Below, in pieces: positions 42,868-51,253 of a stretch of DNA of 64,000 bases. The stretch spans positions 124,001 through 188,000 of the forward strand of contig NZ_SSBL01000011.1 of NCBI RefSeq assembly GCF_004795105.1. The letters are read 5' to 3'. This DNA is from Streptomyces sp. A0642 (lineage in GTDB: Bacteria; Actinomycetota; Actinomycetes; Streptomycetales; Streptomycetaceae). Position 1 is the first letter of the stretch. Each line of letters opens with the position of its first letter. Both the position numbers and the translations under genes were made by a program. Below the pieces are notes generated by a model. It was given only the letters and a program-made list of their open reading frames with translations. It had not been told where the DNA came from and did not search any database.

Positions 42868-45291
42868 ATGGTGACCTTTGCGCAGGCGCAGGAGCGTGCG
42901 GACGAGTGGGTCAACGGTGACGTTCCCGCGTATCAGCACCGGGAGGTGCGGGTGCGCGAGTTCGAGCTGGGCTTCGTGGTCTGGGCCGAGGACCGTGCCG
43001 AGGGCCCGGTGTCGGACGGTGGCCGCCAGCGGCTGGTGATCGCCCGGGACAGTGGCGAGGCGACGCTGTGGCCGGGGTTGCCGGTGGGTGAGGTGATCCG
43101 GCGGTACGAGGAGGAGTACGGGTCCTTGGACGCCGCGCCGTCGGCCCCCGAGCCGCCGCAGCGCATCGATCTGAATCAGACGTCGTTTTTGTTGAGCCCG
43201 CCGGAGTGGCTCCAGGAGGCGGCGGACAAGCTGGGCATCCCCGACCGGCGTGCGGAGGCGGAACCGGCCGCGCAGGCGGCGCCGCCCGCGCAGGGCGGGC
43301 CGGTTCCGTACGAGCCGACGGCTTCCCCGGGCGTCCGGGCGTCCGTGCCGCAGCCGCCTGCCGGGGCCACTCCGTGGGCGGGGACCGATACCAACGCGGG
43401 GTCCGACGAGGGTGAAGTGGCGCTGCCGGCCACGGTGTTCGCGCCGCCGCTGTCGGGCGCCGACGACGAGGAGGCGCCGCCGCGCGTGGTGTCCGCCGAT
43501 GCCCCGACGGCGCTGATGTCGGGCGGCAGCCAGTTGCCGGCGACGGCGATCGTCCCGGGCCTGAGCCCGCAGGGCCCCGCCGCCCCGGCCGGGCCCGTGC
43601 CCGGCGGTCCCGTGCCTGGGGCTCCGGCGCCGGGCCGCCCGGCGGGTCCGGGGCCCGGTTCGCGTTCCGGCCCCGGTGACATCTCGGACGAGGCGACGAG
43701 CAAGGCGGTCGTTCCGCCGCGCGGTGCGCGGGGCGCAGGCGCGACGCCTCCCCCGCCGCCGGGTGCGCCCGGTACGCCGGGCGCCCGGCCGGGTGCGCCC
43801 CTGCCGCCGCCCTCGGGGCCGGGGACGCCGGGTGCTCCGGCAGGCGGGTACGTGCCGACGCAGCTCGTGTCGCAGCTGGGTCCGCCCGGCGCGCCGCAGC
43901 CCCCCGGTCCGCCGGCGCCGCCCGCGCCGCCCGGTTCCACGCCGCCGCCCGGTGGTGGTGATGTGCACCATGCGGCGACGATGTTCGCCGATCCGGGCCC
44001 GGCCGGGCCGTCGGCTCCGAGGCCGCCGGGCCCGCCCGGTGCGCCGCAGCCTCCGGGTCCGCCCGGGGCCCCTGGCATGCCGCAGCCGCCGCCGGGTTCC
44101 ACGCCGCCGCCCGCCGGTGGCGGTGTCCACCATGCGGCGACGATGCTCGCCGGTCCGGGGCCGGTCGGGCCGTCGGCTCCGCAGCCGCCCGGTCCGCCTG
44201 GTCCTCCCGGTGCGCCGATGGGCCCGGGCGGTTCGCTCGGCGGGGCCCCCGGTCCCGTACCGCCGCTGGGGCACACGCCGCCGCCCGCGTACGGGTATCC
44301 GCAGGCTCCGGCGGGTCAGCCGACCGTCGGCCCGGGCTACCAGGCCGTGCTGCGGTATCGCGGGCCGGACGGCAGCGAACAGCAGCTGATCCGTCGTTCG
44401 GCGCCGGGCACTCCGCACCCCGAGTGGCAGATGCTGCACGAGTTGCGGGCGATGAACGTGCCGCCGCAGCAGGTCATCGAGCTGCACACGGAACTGGAGT
44501 CGTGTGAGCTGCCGGGTGGTTACTGCGCCCGGATGATCCGTGAGACGTGGCCGCAGGTGCGGATCACGAGTGTCGCGCCGTACGGGACGGACCACGCGAG
44601 CCGCCAGCAGGGCATGCGGCATCTGCTGACGCATCAGGGCGAGCTGCATCAGGTCGCGGACGGCCCTGCGCGGCCGGCGCCGGTGCGGGCTCCGTTGCCG
44701 CAGGTGCCGCCGGCGATGCCGGTGCCGCCGGAGGCGATCGCCGAGGAGATGCTCCAGACCTTCGGCCCGCAGGGGGTGCTGCGCTTCGATCAGCGTGCGG
44801 TGTCCCGGCAGGGCGTACCGGAGATCGTGGCGAGGACGCTGGTGTGGGCGGGTCTGCCCGCCGACTTCGGGCCGTTCTTCTGGGCGCAGCCCGGTCAGCC
44901 GGTGATCCCCACGCTGGCGGAGCTGGCGGCGCAGCGGCAGGTGCAGGCGGCTCCTGACGCGGGGTCGTATCTGGTGATGGGTTCGGACTTCGGCCGTGCC
45001 GTCTGTGTCCAGTACGGGACGGCGAACATCGTGGCCGTGCCGGTGGAGGCGGGGCCGGGCGGGCAGTCGGTGCCGCCGCAGTTCGTCAACACGGGGCTGC
45101 CGGAGTTCGCGCGCTCGATGGCGTTGCTGGGCCGGATGTGGCGGCTGCGGTTCGGGTTGAATCCCGAGCAGGCGGGTCGTTGGACGGTCGATTTCCAGGC
45201 GCAGTTGGTGGCGATCGATCCGGCGGCGCTGGCGTCGCCGGAGAGCTGGTGGTCGGTGCTGCTGGAGCAGATGTGGGACGGCCTGATCTGA
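42868..45291 (+). CDS. Imm35-like / proline-rich / nucleic-acid deaminase / SUKH-4 multidomain protein
   Basis: An 807-residue protein. Residues about 1-85 resemble the Imm35/YrhB immunity fold (QERADEWVNGD...FGFVVWAE-like strand, LVIARDSGEATLWPG). About 110-480 is a Pro/Gly/Ala linker with repeats of the type GPPGAPQPPGPP and VHHAATM(F/L)A. About 490-600 is a deaminase: HPEW (H517, E519), ELHTELESC (C546) and GYC (C553) form the zinc and catalytic set of the XOO_2897-type nucleic-acid deaminases, followed by YGTDHASRQQGMRHL. About 625-805 is a SUKH-4 domain. Toxin and two antidote-like domains share one chain. ATG at 42868 has GGAGGGG eight bases upstream; GTG at 42859 is less likely. An intrinsic terminator follows. 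Confidence 0.72.
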   Translation: MVTFAQAQERADEWVNGDVPAYQHREVRVREFELGFVVWAEDRAEGPVSDGGRQRLVIARDSGEATLWPGLPVGEVIRRYEEEYGSLDAAPSAPEPPQRIDLNQTSFLLSPPEWLQEAADKLGIPDRRAEAEPAAQAAPPAQGGPVPYEPTASPGVRASVPQPPAGATPWAGTDTNAGSDEGEVALPATVFAPPLSGADDEEAPPRVVSADAPTALMSGGSQLPATAIVPGLSPQGPAAPAGPVPGGPVPGAPAPGRPAGPGPGSRSGPGDISDEATSKAVVPPRGARGAGATPPPPPGAPGTPGARPGAPLPPPSGPGTPGAPAGGYVPTQLVSQLGPPGAPQPPGPPAPPAPPGSTPPPGGGDVHHAATMFADPGPAGPSAPRPPGPPGAPQPPGPPGAPGMPQPPPGSTPPPAGGGVHHAATMLAGPGPVGPSAPQPPGPPGPPGAPMGPGGSLGGAPGPVPPLGHTPPPAYGYPQAPAGQPTVGPGYQAVLRYRGPDGSEQQLIRRSAPGTPHPEWQMLHELRAMNVPPQQVIELHTELESCELPGGYCARMIRETWPQVRITSVAPYGTDHASRQQGMRHLLTHQGELHQVADGPARPAPVRAPLPQVPPAMPVPPEAIAEEMLQTFGPQGVLRFDQRAVSRQGVPEIVARTLVWAGLPADFGPFFWAQPGQPVIPTLAELAAQRQVQAAPDAGSYLVMGSDFGRAVCVQYGTANIVAVPVEAGPGGQSVPPQFVNTGLPEFARSMALLGRMWRLRFGLNPEQAGRWTVDFQAQLVAIDPAALASPESWWSVLLEQMWDGLI

Positions 45292-45316
45292 CGCTCGCGT
45301 CTGCGCGTGGGTCCTG

Positions 45317-45361
45317 AGGTGTGGCGCCTCTCCTCTTCGGGGGAGGGGCGCCACACCTTTT
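45317..45361 (+). terminator. Intrinsic terminator of toxin/immunity cluster
   Basis: AGGTGTGGCGCC (45317-45328) pairs exactly with GGCGCCACACCT (45347-45358), with partial pairing inside, followed by TTTT. One of the few terminators here with a U tract. Confidence 0.85.
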
Positions 45362-45484
45362 CTGCGGCCTGTGATGCCTGTCGCTTCCGTCCGGAAAGCA
45401 GCGAAGCGATTCGGACTTCTTGGCCAATTGCCGCATCCTTGGCGTATTGATCGGTGGTCGGAGAGTCGGAAAGAGGCGTCAAGG

Positions 45485-46378
45485 ATGAGTGCTGCACCGG
45501 TGTCCGGACACGGCTTCGCAGGCGTCCGCGGGCGTGGGTACCGTCCGGAGCAGGTGGACCGGGTGGTGGCCGCGCTGTCGGCGGAGCTGGACGGGGCGCG
45601 GGAGCAGGAGACGCGGCTGACGGCGCTGGCGGAGCGGTTGGCGGCCGAGTCGGCCCGGCTGGACGAGGTGGTCGCCGGGCTGGCCCCGCAGGACTACGCC
45701 TCGTTGGGGGAGCGGGCGCAGCGGATCCTGGCGTTGGCCGAGGGCGAGGCGGAGGCCCTCCGGGCGGCCGCCGCGGAGGAGGCGCAGGCGCTGGCGGACG
45801 AGGCGGACGCGGCGGCGCGGGCCTTGCGCGAGTCCGCGCGGGCCGATGCCGAGGCGATGCGCGCGGCGGCGACGAGCCACGCCGAGCAGGTGCTGGCCGC
45901 CGCCGGGGGCACGGCAGCCGAGGTGCTGGCCGCGGCCCGGCTGGAGGCCGCGGGGCTGCGCGAGGAGGCGGAGGCCGCGATGGCGGCGACCGTGAGCCGT
46001 ACGGCGAGTGTGCTGGCGCATCAGGAGCAGGAGCACGGTGAGCGCTGGAAGGCGGCCGAGCAGGAGCTGGCGGACGCGGAGGCGGCGCAGGCGGCCGAGC
46101 ATGCCGAGCTGATGGAGCGGGCGGAGGCCGGTCTTGCCGCAGCGCGGCGCGCGCTGGCCGAGGCCGAGGAGGCCGCGCGTCACGGTCAGGAGGACGCGGA
46201 GGCGCGGGGTGCCGAGCTGGTGGCGGAGGCCCGCGTGCGCGAGGAGCGGGTGGTGCGGGAGACGGAGCGCATTCTGCGGGAGCACGAGGAGGGGCGCGAG
46301 GAGGTGCAGGCGCATATGGCGCATGTGCGGAACTCGCTGGCGGCGCTGACCGGGCGGGTGGCTCCGGCGGAGGACTGA
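45485..46378 (+). CDS. Coiled-coil DivIVA/FilP-like protein
   Basis: A 297-residue protein, almost entirely Ala/Glu/Arg helix. GRGYRPEQVDRVVAALSAELD (about 17-37) resembles the DivIVA membrane-binding entry, followed by a continuous coiled coil from about 35 to 285 with AEAEEAAR-type heptads. Streptomyces relatives (often named cellulose-binding proteins) include filament-forming cytoskeletal proteins of polar growth; a role in cell architecture is an inference. ATG at 45485 with AAGGAT upstream; monocistronic, bracketed by terminators. Confidence 0.8.
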   Translation: MSAAPVSGHGFAGVRGRGYRPEQVDRVVAALSAELDGAREQETRLTALAERLAAESARLDEVVAGLAPQDYASLGERAQRILALAEGEAEALRAAAAEEAQALADEADAAARALRESARADAEAMRAAATSHAEQVLAAAGGTAAEVLAAARLEAAGLREEAEAAMAATVSRTASVLAHQEQEHGERWKAAEQELADAEAAQAAEHAELMERAEAGLAAARRALAEAEEAARHGQEDAEARGAELVAEARVREERVVRETERILREHEEGREEVQAHMAHVRNSLAALTGRVAPAED

Positions 46379-46415
46379 GGGCCCGCTCGCACCGGCCCGG
46401 AGGTTCGCGTACGCA

Positions 46416-46456
46416 CGGTCCTCGGACTCCCGCGATCTGCGGGAGTCCGAGGACCG
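46416..46456. terminator. Perfect 18-bp stem after coiled-coil gene
   Basis: 46416-46433 is exactly complementary to 46439-46456 with a gatct loop, 38 bp past the stop of the coiled-coil gene. No U tract. Confidence 0.8.
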
Positions 46457-46696
46457 CGGGCGTTGAACGGGCCGTTCCCGTGCCCGGCGCCGGCAGCGCG
46501 GCGACCCCCCACGACGCCACCGCCCTCGGGCAGGACGCGGGCGCCGCAGCCGCAGCGCGCTGCCGCTGACCGCCGCTCCGGCCGGCAGCCACTGTGCCGG
46601 CGTCGGAGCGGCGGTGCGAGGCATCGTCCGCCGTCCCGACGGGCTGGTCCGATGCGCTCCCGGCCTCGGCTGGTCGGGCAGCGCGTAGGCGTGCGC

Positions 46697-46756
46697 GAGA
46701 CGTGCGGCGCGGAGACGTGCGGCGCGGAGACGTGCAGCTCGGAGACGTAGGGCGCG
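46697..46756. repeat. Four 15-bp tandem repeats
   Basis: GAGACGTGCGGCGCG twice exactly (46697, 46712), then GAGACGTGCAGCTCG (46727) and GAGACGTAGGGCGCG (46742). The unit length is a multiple of three, but no real coding frame spans it. It lies about 150 bp before the exporter start. Confidence 0.85.
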
Positions 46757-46832
46757 ACGCGTGCAGCCCGGCGCCGCCTGGGGCCTGGTGGGCGGTGACT
46801 CGATTCCCCCTCCGATGTGCACGGGACACATG

Positions 46833-46847
46833 ATGTGTATGACACAT
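46833..46847. promoter_or_regulatory. Operator candidate before MFS exporter
   Basis: ATGTGT-atg-ACACAT, a perfect 6-3-6 palindrome 8 bp upstream of a TACGAT -10 box (46855-46860). A second, weaker pair ATGTGC/ACACAT overlaps just upstream (about 46815-46831). TetR- or MarR-type control is likely; no such gene is adjacent. Confidence 0.55.
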
Positions 46848-46912
46848 TAGGCATGTACGATGCACGTCGCTGTCCCGGTAGCCGGGACCACGACCCCAAG
46901 GAGCCCCTCCTC

Positions 46913-48370
46913 ATGGATGCCCCCCAGCCGACAGCCAGATCCGGCGGCGTGGTCGCCACGCTGGCCTTCGCCGGCACCGTGGCGGCGGTCATGCAGACCC
47001 TGGTCACCCCGCTCATCGCCGAGCTCCCCCAGCTCCTGAACACGTCGTCCTCCAACGCCGCCTGGGTCATCACCGTCACTCTTCTGGTCTCGGCGGTCTG
47101 TGTGCCGGTCTCCGGCCGGCTGGGCGACCTGCTGGGCAAGCGCCGGATGCTGCTCGTGTGCTCGGTGCCGCTGGTCCTCGGCTCGGTGGTGTGCGCGCTC
47201 TCGTCCACCGTCGTCCCCATGATCGTCGGCCGCGGTCTCCAGGGCATGGGCATGGGGATGGTGCCGCTCGGCATCGCCCTGCTGCGCGACGTGGTGCCGA
47301 AGGAGAAGCTGAGCTCCTCCATCGCGCTCGTCAGCGCCTCCCTCGGCATCGGTGGCGCCCTCGGCCTCCCGATCGCGTCCGCGGTCGCCCAGTACGCGAA
47401 CTGGCGGGTGCTGTTCTGGGGCTCCGCGGCGCTGGCCCTCACCATCTCCGCACTGATCTGGTTCCTCATCCCGGACGTGCCGGCCGCCGCCAAAGGGCAG
47501 CGTTTCGACGTGCCCGGCGCCCTGGGTCTCGCCGTCGGCCTGGTCTGTCTGCTGCTCGCCGTCTCCAAGGGCGCCGAGTGGGGCTGGGCCTCCGCGACCA
47601 CGACCGGCCTGTTCGCCGCCTCCGTCGTGGTCCTCCTCGCGTGGGGCTTCTGGGAGCTGCGCACCGAGGACCCGCTGGTCGACCTGCGGACCACGGCCCG
47701 CCCCCGCGTGCTCATCACCAACCTGGCGTCGCTCTTCGTCGGCTTCGGCATGTACGCCGGCATGCTGATCGCGCCGCAGCTGCTGCAGTTCCCCGAGGCC
47801 ACCGGCTACGGCCTGGGCCAGTCGATGCTCCAGGCGGGCCTGTGGATGGCTCCGGGCGGCATCATGATGATGATCGTGTCCCCGTTCGGCGGAAAGCTCA
47901 CCGACGCCCGCGGTCCGAAGTTCACGCTGATCTCCGGTGTGCTGGTCATCGCCGCCGCCTACGGCCTGGGGGTCGTCCTGATGGGCTCCGCGTGGGGCCT
48001 GATGCTGTTCCTCATGGTCAGCAGCAGTGGTGTCGGCCTCGCGTACGGGGCGATGCCCGCCCTCATCATGAGTGCGGTCCCCGCCTCCGAGACGGCCGCC
48101 GCCAACGGGTTCAACACCCTCATGCGCGCCCTGGGCACGTCGATCGGCGCCGCCGTCATCGGCGCGGTCCTCGCCCAGATGACCACGGAGACGGCCGGCT
48201 TCACCTTCACCTCCGAGGCCGGGTTCCGTACCGGCCTGATGGTCGGCTGCGGTGTGGCCCTCGTCGCCGTGCTGATCTCGGCGTTCATCCCGGCCGTGCG
48301 CGGTTCCTCCACCGCCGGCGAGAAGGCCGAGGCGACCGCCGCCCCGGAGGCGGCCACGGCCCGGAGCTGA
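46913..48370 (+). CDS. DHA2-type MFS drug exporter
   Basis: A 485-residue carrier with 14 predicted membrane segments. GRLGDLLGKRRMLLV is MFS motif A, and SASLGIGGALGLPIASAVAQYANWRVLFW contains the motif C Gly/Pro pattern of antiporters. The 14-helix layout places it in the proton-driven multidrug (DHA2/EmrB-QacA) family; substrate unknown. ATG at 46913 with AAGGAG eight bases upstream. It is convergent with the LysR gene, 54 bp apart. Confidence 0.9.
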   Translation: MDAPQPTARSGGVVATLAFAGTVAAVMQTLVTPLIAELPQLLNTSSSNAAWVITVTLLVSAVCVPVSGRLGDLLGKRRMLLVCSVPLVLGSVVCALSSTVVPMIVGRGLQGMGMGMVPLGIALLRDVVPKEKLSSSIALVSASLGIGGALGLPIASAVAQYANWRVLFWGSAALALTISALIWFLIPDVPAAAKGQRFDVPGALGLAVGLVCLLLAVSKGAEWGWASATTTGLFAASVVVLLAWGFWELRTEDPLVDLRTTARPRVLITNLASLFVGFGMYAGMLIAPQLLQFPEATGYGLGQSMLQAGLWMAPGGIMMMIVSPFGGKLTDARGPKFTLISGVLVIAAAYGLGVVLMGSAWGLMLFLMVSSSGVGLAYGAMPALIMSAVPASETAAANGFNTLMRALGTSIGAAVIGAVLAQMTTETAGFTFTSEAGFRTGLMVGCGVALVAVLISAFIPAVRGSSTAGEKAEATAAPEAATARS

Positions 48371-48424
48371 TCCTCCCCCGCCCGACCGCCCGGTGCAGGC
48401 CCCGGCGAGGGCAGGCGCCGGGCG

Positions 48425-49342
48425 TCAGGGCGCGTACGGGCGCAGTGCCGCGGACGCGTGTTCCAGAGCCCGCACCAGGGCGGTGATCTCCGTGCGGGCG
48501 CGGCGGTGGCCGAGCGTGGCCACGCCGATGTGCCGGGCCGGAGCCGGCGGCCTGACCGGGACGGTGCACAGGCCGGGTACCTCCGGGGCCAGCGCGATGG
48601 ACGGGATCAGGGAGACGCCCATGTGCGCGGCGACGAGTGAGCGGGCGAAGAAGTAGTCGGTCGTCGTGCCGCGCACCTCGGGGTCGAAGCCCGCCTGCCC
48701 GGCGTAACGGCGCAGATACGCCTCGGTCCTGAGGCATCCGAGCACCCACGGTTCGCCCGCCAGCTCGGCCAGGTCGAGCGTCTCGCGGCCGGCCAGGCGA
48801 TGCCCCTGCGGCAGGACGACGTGCAGCGGGTCGTCCAGGAGCGGGGTCCACTCCAGGGCGGGGCCGCCGCCCCGCTGTCCGGGCAGGGGGCCGTCGAAGT
48901 GGTAGGCGAGCGCCAGGTCCACCGCCCCCTGGCGGAGCAGGGGGAGGCTGTCCTCGGGCTCGTACTCCCTGACGTGCAGGACGGTGCCGGGGTGGGCCGC
49001 CGTGAGTGCGGTGAGGGCGCCGGGCAGCAGCAGTCTGCCTCCGCTGGTGAACGTGGCGACGGTGAGCTGGACGCGGCCCGTGCCGAGCTCGGAGACCTGC
49101 CGCCTCGCGTGCTCGATCTCGGCGGCGACCGACTCGGCCGCACCGACCATGATCCGGCCCGCCGGAGTCAGGGTGACTCCGCGGGTGCTGCGGGTGACGA
49201 CCTGGGAGCCGAGGCCGCGCTCCAGGGCGGCCACGTGCTGCGAGACGGCCGAGGGGGTGAGGCGCAGGACGGCCGCCGCCCGGTTGAAACTGCCGTGCTC
49301 CGCCACCGCCCGCAGCACCCTGAGCCGCTGCACATCGATCAA
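48425..49342 (-). CDS. LysR-family transcriptional regulator
   Basis: A 305-residue LTTR: winged helix MIDVQRLRVLRAVAEHGSFNRAAAVLRLTPSAVSQHVAALERGLGSQVV (1-49), then a periplasmic-binding-like effector domain. It starts at 49342, divergent from the epimerase gene with 70 bp between, so it probably controls the epimerase/aldo-keto reductase pair and itself through the site at 49351-49370. Effector unknown. Confidence 0.92.
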   Translation of the reverse strand: MIDVQRLRVLRAVAEHGSFNRAAAVLRLTPSAVSQHVAALERGLGSQVVTRSTRGVTLTPAGRIMVGAAESVAAEIEHARRQVSELGTGRVQLTVATFTSGGRLLLPGALTALTAAHPGTVLHVREYEPEDSLPLLRQGAVDLALAYHFDGPLPGQRGGGPALEWTPLLDDPLHVVLPQGHRLAGRETLDLAELAGEPWVLGCLRTEAYLRRYAGQAGFDPEVRGTTTDYFFARSLVAAHMGVSLIPSIALAPEVPGLCTVPVRPPAPARHIGVATLGHRRARTEITALVRALEHASAALRPYAP

Positions 49343-49350
49343 CAGTTTTC

Positions 49351-49370
49351 CTTACGACGCAACCAGTAAG
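49351..49370. promoter_or_regulatory. LysR-type binding site candidate
   Basis: CTTAC-N10-GTAAG, an interrupted dyad in the 70-bp divergent spacer, overlapping the LysR leader. Its T-N11-A type spacing fits LTTR sites. TACGAC at about 49392 may be the rightward -10 box. Confidence 0.5.
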
Positions 49371-49412
49371 CGGGCAGTTCTGCTGGCGACGGTACGACTC
49401 CACGATGGGGAC

Positions 49413-50366
49413 ATGCAACGGATCTGCGTCATCGGCGGTAGCCGGTACTTCGGAAAGCTCCTGGTGCAGCGGCTTCACGCCGCCGGGCACCGGGTCACGG
49501 TCGTCAACCGCGGCTCCGCCCCGCCCCCGCCGGGCGTCGAGCACCTCGTCGCCGACCGGGACGACGAGGCCGCCCTCGCCGCCGCGCTCGGCACGCGTAC
49601 GTTCGACGTGGTCATCGACCAGGTCTGCTACACGCCGGTGCAGGCCGGGATCGCGGTCCGCGTCTTCTCCGGGCGCACCCGGCGGTACGTCATGACCTCG
49701 ACCATCGAGGTCTACGATCCGGCGACCGCCGTACTGCCGGCCGCCGCGCGGAACACCCCGGTGCCGGAGGAGCGCGTCGACCCGGCCGCCTGGCGGGTGC
49801 GGACGGACCTGCCCTGGCACGACGAGGCGTACCTGGAGGCCCACTACGCCGAGGGGAAGCGACAGGCCGAGGCCGTCTTCACCCGGGACGGCCGGTTCGG
49901 CTTCGCCTCCGTGCGCAGCGCCCACGTACTCGGAGGCGGAGCCCGGGAGTTCACCGGCCGGCTGGCGCACTACGCCGACCGCCTCGCCCGGGGCGCGGAG
50001 ATCGTCGTGCACGCGCGGGAGCTGCCCACGGTGTTCATCCACTACGAGGAGCTGGCGGACCTGCTGCTGTGGGCGGCGACGGCCACCGGCTTCACCGGCC
50101 CGTTGAACGCCTGCTCCGACGGTCTGCTCGACGTGCGGGACATCGCCGCCGCCGTCGCCGCGGAAGCCGGGCGCCGGCCCGTGTACCGGACGGCGTCCGC
50201 GGGCGAGCGGGCCGGGCCGTTCTCCTTCGACCGGTACTACGCCATGAGCAACTCCCGTGCGAAGGAGCTGGGTTTCGTCTTCTCCCGCACCGCCGAGTGG
50301 CTGCCGCGCGCCGCCGCCGAAGCCGTCTCCGCCACCGCCCCGGCCCGAGGAGCGCACCGGGCATGA
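49413..50366 (+). CDS. NAD-dependent epimerase/dehydratase-family protein
   Basis: A 317-residue atypical SDR. ICVIGGSRYFGKLLVQRLHAAGHRVTVVNRG gives the Rossmann GxxxxxG pattern; the usual YxxxK becomes HYAEGKRQAEAVF (Y-AEGK). It ends in a Pro/Ala tail. Substrate unknown; relatives act on nucleotide sugars or are RNA-binding-like. ATG at 49413 with GGGG upstream; the stop overlaps the aldo-keto reductase start (ATGA). Confidence 0.85.
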   Translation: MQRICVIGGSRYFGKLLVQRLHAAGHRVTVVNRGSAPPPPGVEHLVADRDDEAALAAALGTRTFDVVIDQVCYTPVQAGIAVRVFSGRTRRYVMTSTIEVYDPATAVLPAAARNTPVPEERVDPAAWRVRTDLPWHDEAYLEAHYAEGKRQAEAVFTRDGRFGFASVRSAHVLGGGAREFTGRLAHYADRLARGAEIVVHARELPTVFIHYEELADLLLWAATATGFTGPLNACSDGLLDVRDIAAAVAAEAGRRPVYRTASAGERAGPFSFDRYYAMSNSRAKELGFVFSRTAEWLPRAAAEAVSATAPARGAHRA

Positions 50367-51244
50367 GGCAGCGCACCCTCGGGACCATCACGGTCGGCGC
50401 CGTCGGCCTGGGCGCCATGCCGCTCTCCATCGAAGGACGCCCGGACGAGCAGCGGGCCGTCGCCACCGTCCACGCCGCCCTCGACGCGTGCGTCACCCTC
50501 ATCGACACGGCCGACAGCTACCACTGGCACGCCGGCGAGAGCGGCCACAACGAACGCCTCATAGCCCGCGCGCTGCGTCTCTACGGCGGAGACACCTCGG
50601 ACGTCCTCGTCGCCACGAAGGGCGGCCGCGGGCGGCCGGGCGACGGAAGCTGGACGGTCACCGGCACCCCCGGACACCTCAAGCGCGCCGCCGAGGCCTC
50701 GGCGGGGCGGCTGGGCGTCGAGGCGATCGGCCTCTACCAGCTGCACAAGCCGGACCCGGCCGTCCCCTGGGCCGAATCCGTCGGGGCGTTGCGCGATCTG
50801 CTCGACGCCGGCACGATCCGGTCCGCCGGAATCTCCAACGTGACCACCGATCAGATCCGCGAGGCGCACGCGATCCTCGGTGACGGCCTGGTCTCCGTAC
50901 AGAACCAGTACTCGCCCGCCGTCCGCGACAGCGAACCCGCGCTCCGGCTGAGTACGCGACTGGGCCTGGCGTTCCTGCCGTGGAGCCCGCTGGGCGGCAT
51001 CTCCCGCAGCTCACTCGACGGACCCGCGGGGCCGCCCTCCGCGGGAACCGCCTTCCACGCCATCGCGGCCGAGCGCGGGATCAGCCCGCAACGGGTCGCC
51101 CTCGCCTGGCTTTTGGCCTGCTCTCCGGCGGTCATCCCGGTGCCGGGGGCCAGCCGCCCGGCATCGGTCCAGGACTCGGCCGGGGCGGCGGAGATCCTGC
51201 TGAGCGAGGCGGAGAGGGCGCGCCTCGGTGCCGTACTCGCCTAG
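50363..51244 (+). CDS. Aldo/keto reductase
   Basis: A 293-residue TIM-barrel oxidoreductase with the AKR tetrad: Asp and Tyr in LIDTADSYHWHAG, Lys in VATKGGRG, His in YQLHKPDP. NADPH-dependent reduction of an aldehyde or ketone; substrate not predictable. Coupled by ATGA to the epimerase-like gene and convergent with the hydrolase gene, 9 bp apart. Confidence 0.9.
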   Translation: MRQRTLGTITVGAVGLGAMPLSIEGRPDEQRAVATVHAALDACVTLIDTADSYHWHAGESGHNERLIARALRLYGGDTSDVLVATKGGRGRPGDGSWTVTGTPGHLKRAAEASAGRLGVEAIGLYQLHKPDPAVPWAESVGALRDLLDAGTIRSAGISNVTTDQIREAHAILGDGLVSVQNQYSPAVRDSEPALRLSTRLGLAFLPWSPLGGISRSSLDGPAGPPSAGTAFHAIAAERGISPQRVALAWLLACSPAVIPVPGASRPASVQDSAGAAEILLSEAERARLGAVLA

Positions 51245-51253
51245 CGCGGCGCC

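Larger units (their letters stand above)
46379..46912. other. 534-bp gap with terminator, repeats and MFS promoter
   Basis: No convincing gene. In order it holds the terminator 46416-46456, a stretch of low-bias Arg/Ala-coding sequence, four 15-bp tandem repeats (46697-46756), the palindrome 46833-46847 and a TACGAT -10 candidate at 46855-46860. The middle may be a decayed gene, but no family could be recognised in any frame. Confidence 0.5.

Noticed and set aside
46463..46750. Small 95-codon open frame in the gap before the exporter
   Set aside because: No ribosome site, composition of random GC-rich sequence, and it ends within the 15-bp repeats; no family resemblance.
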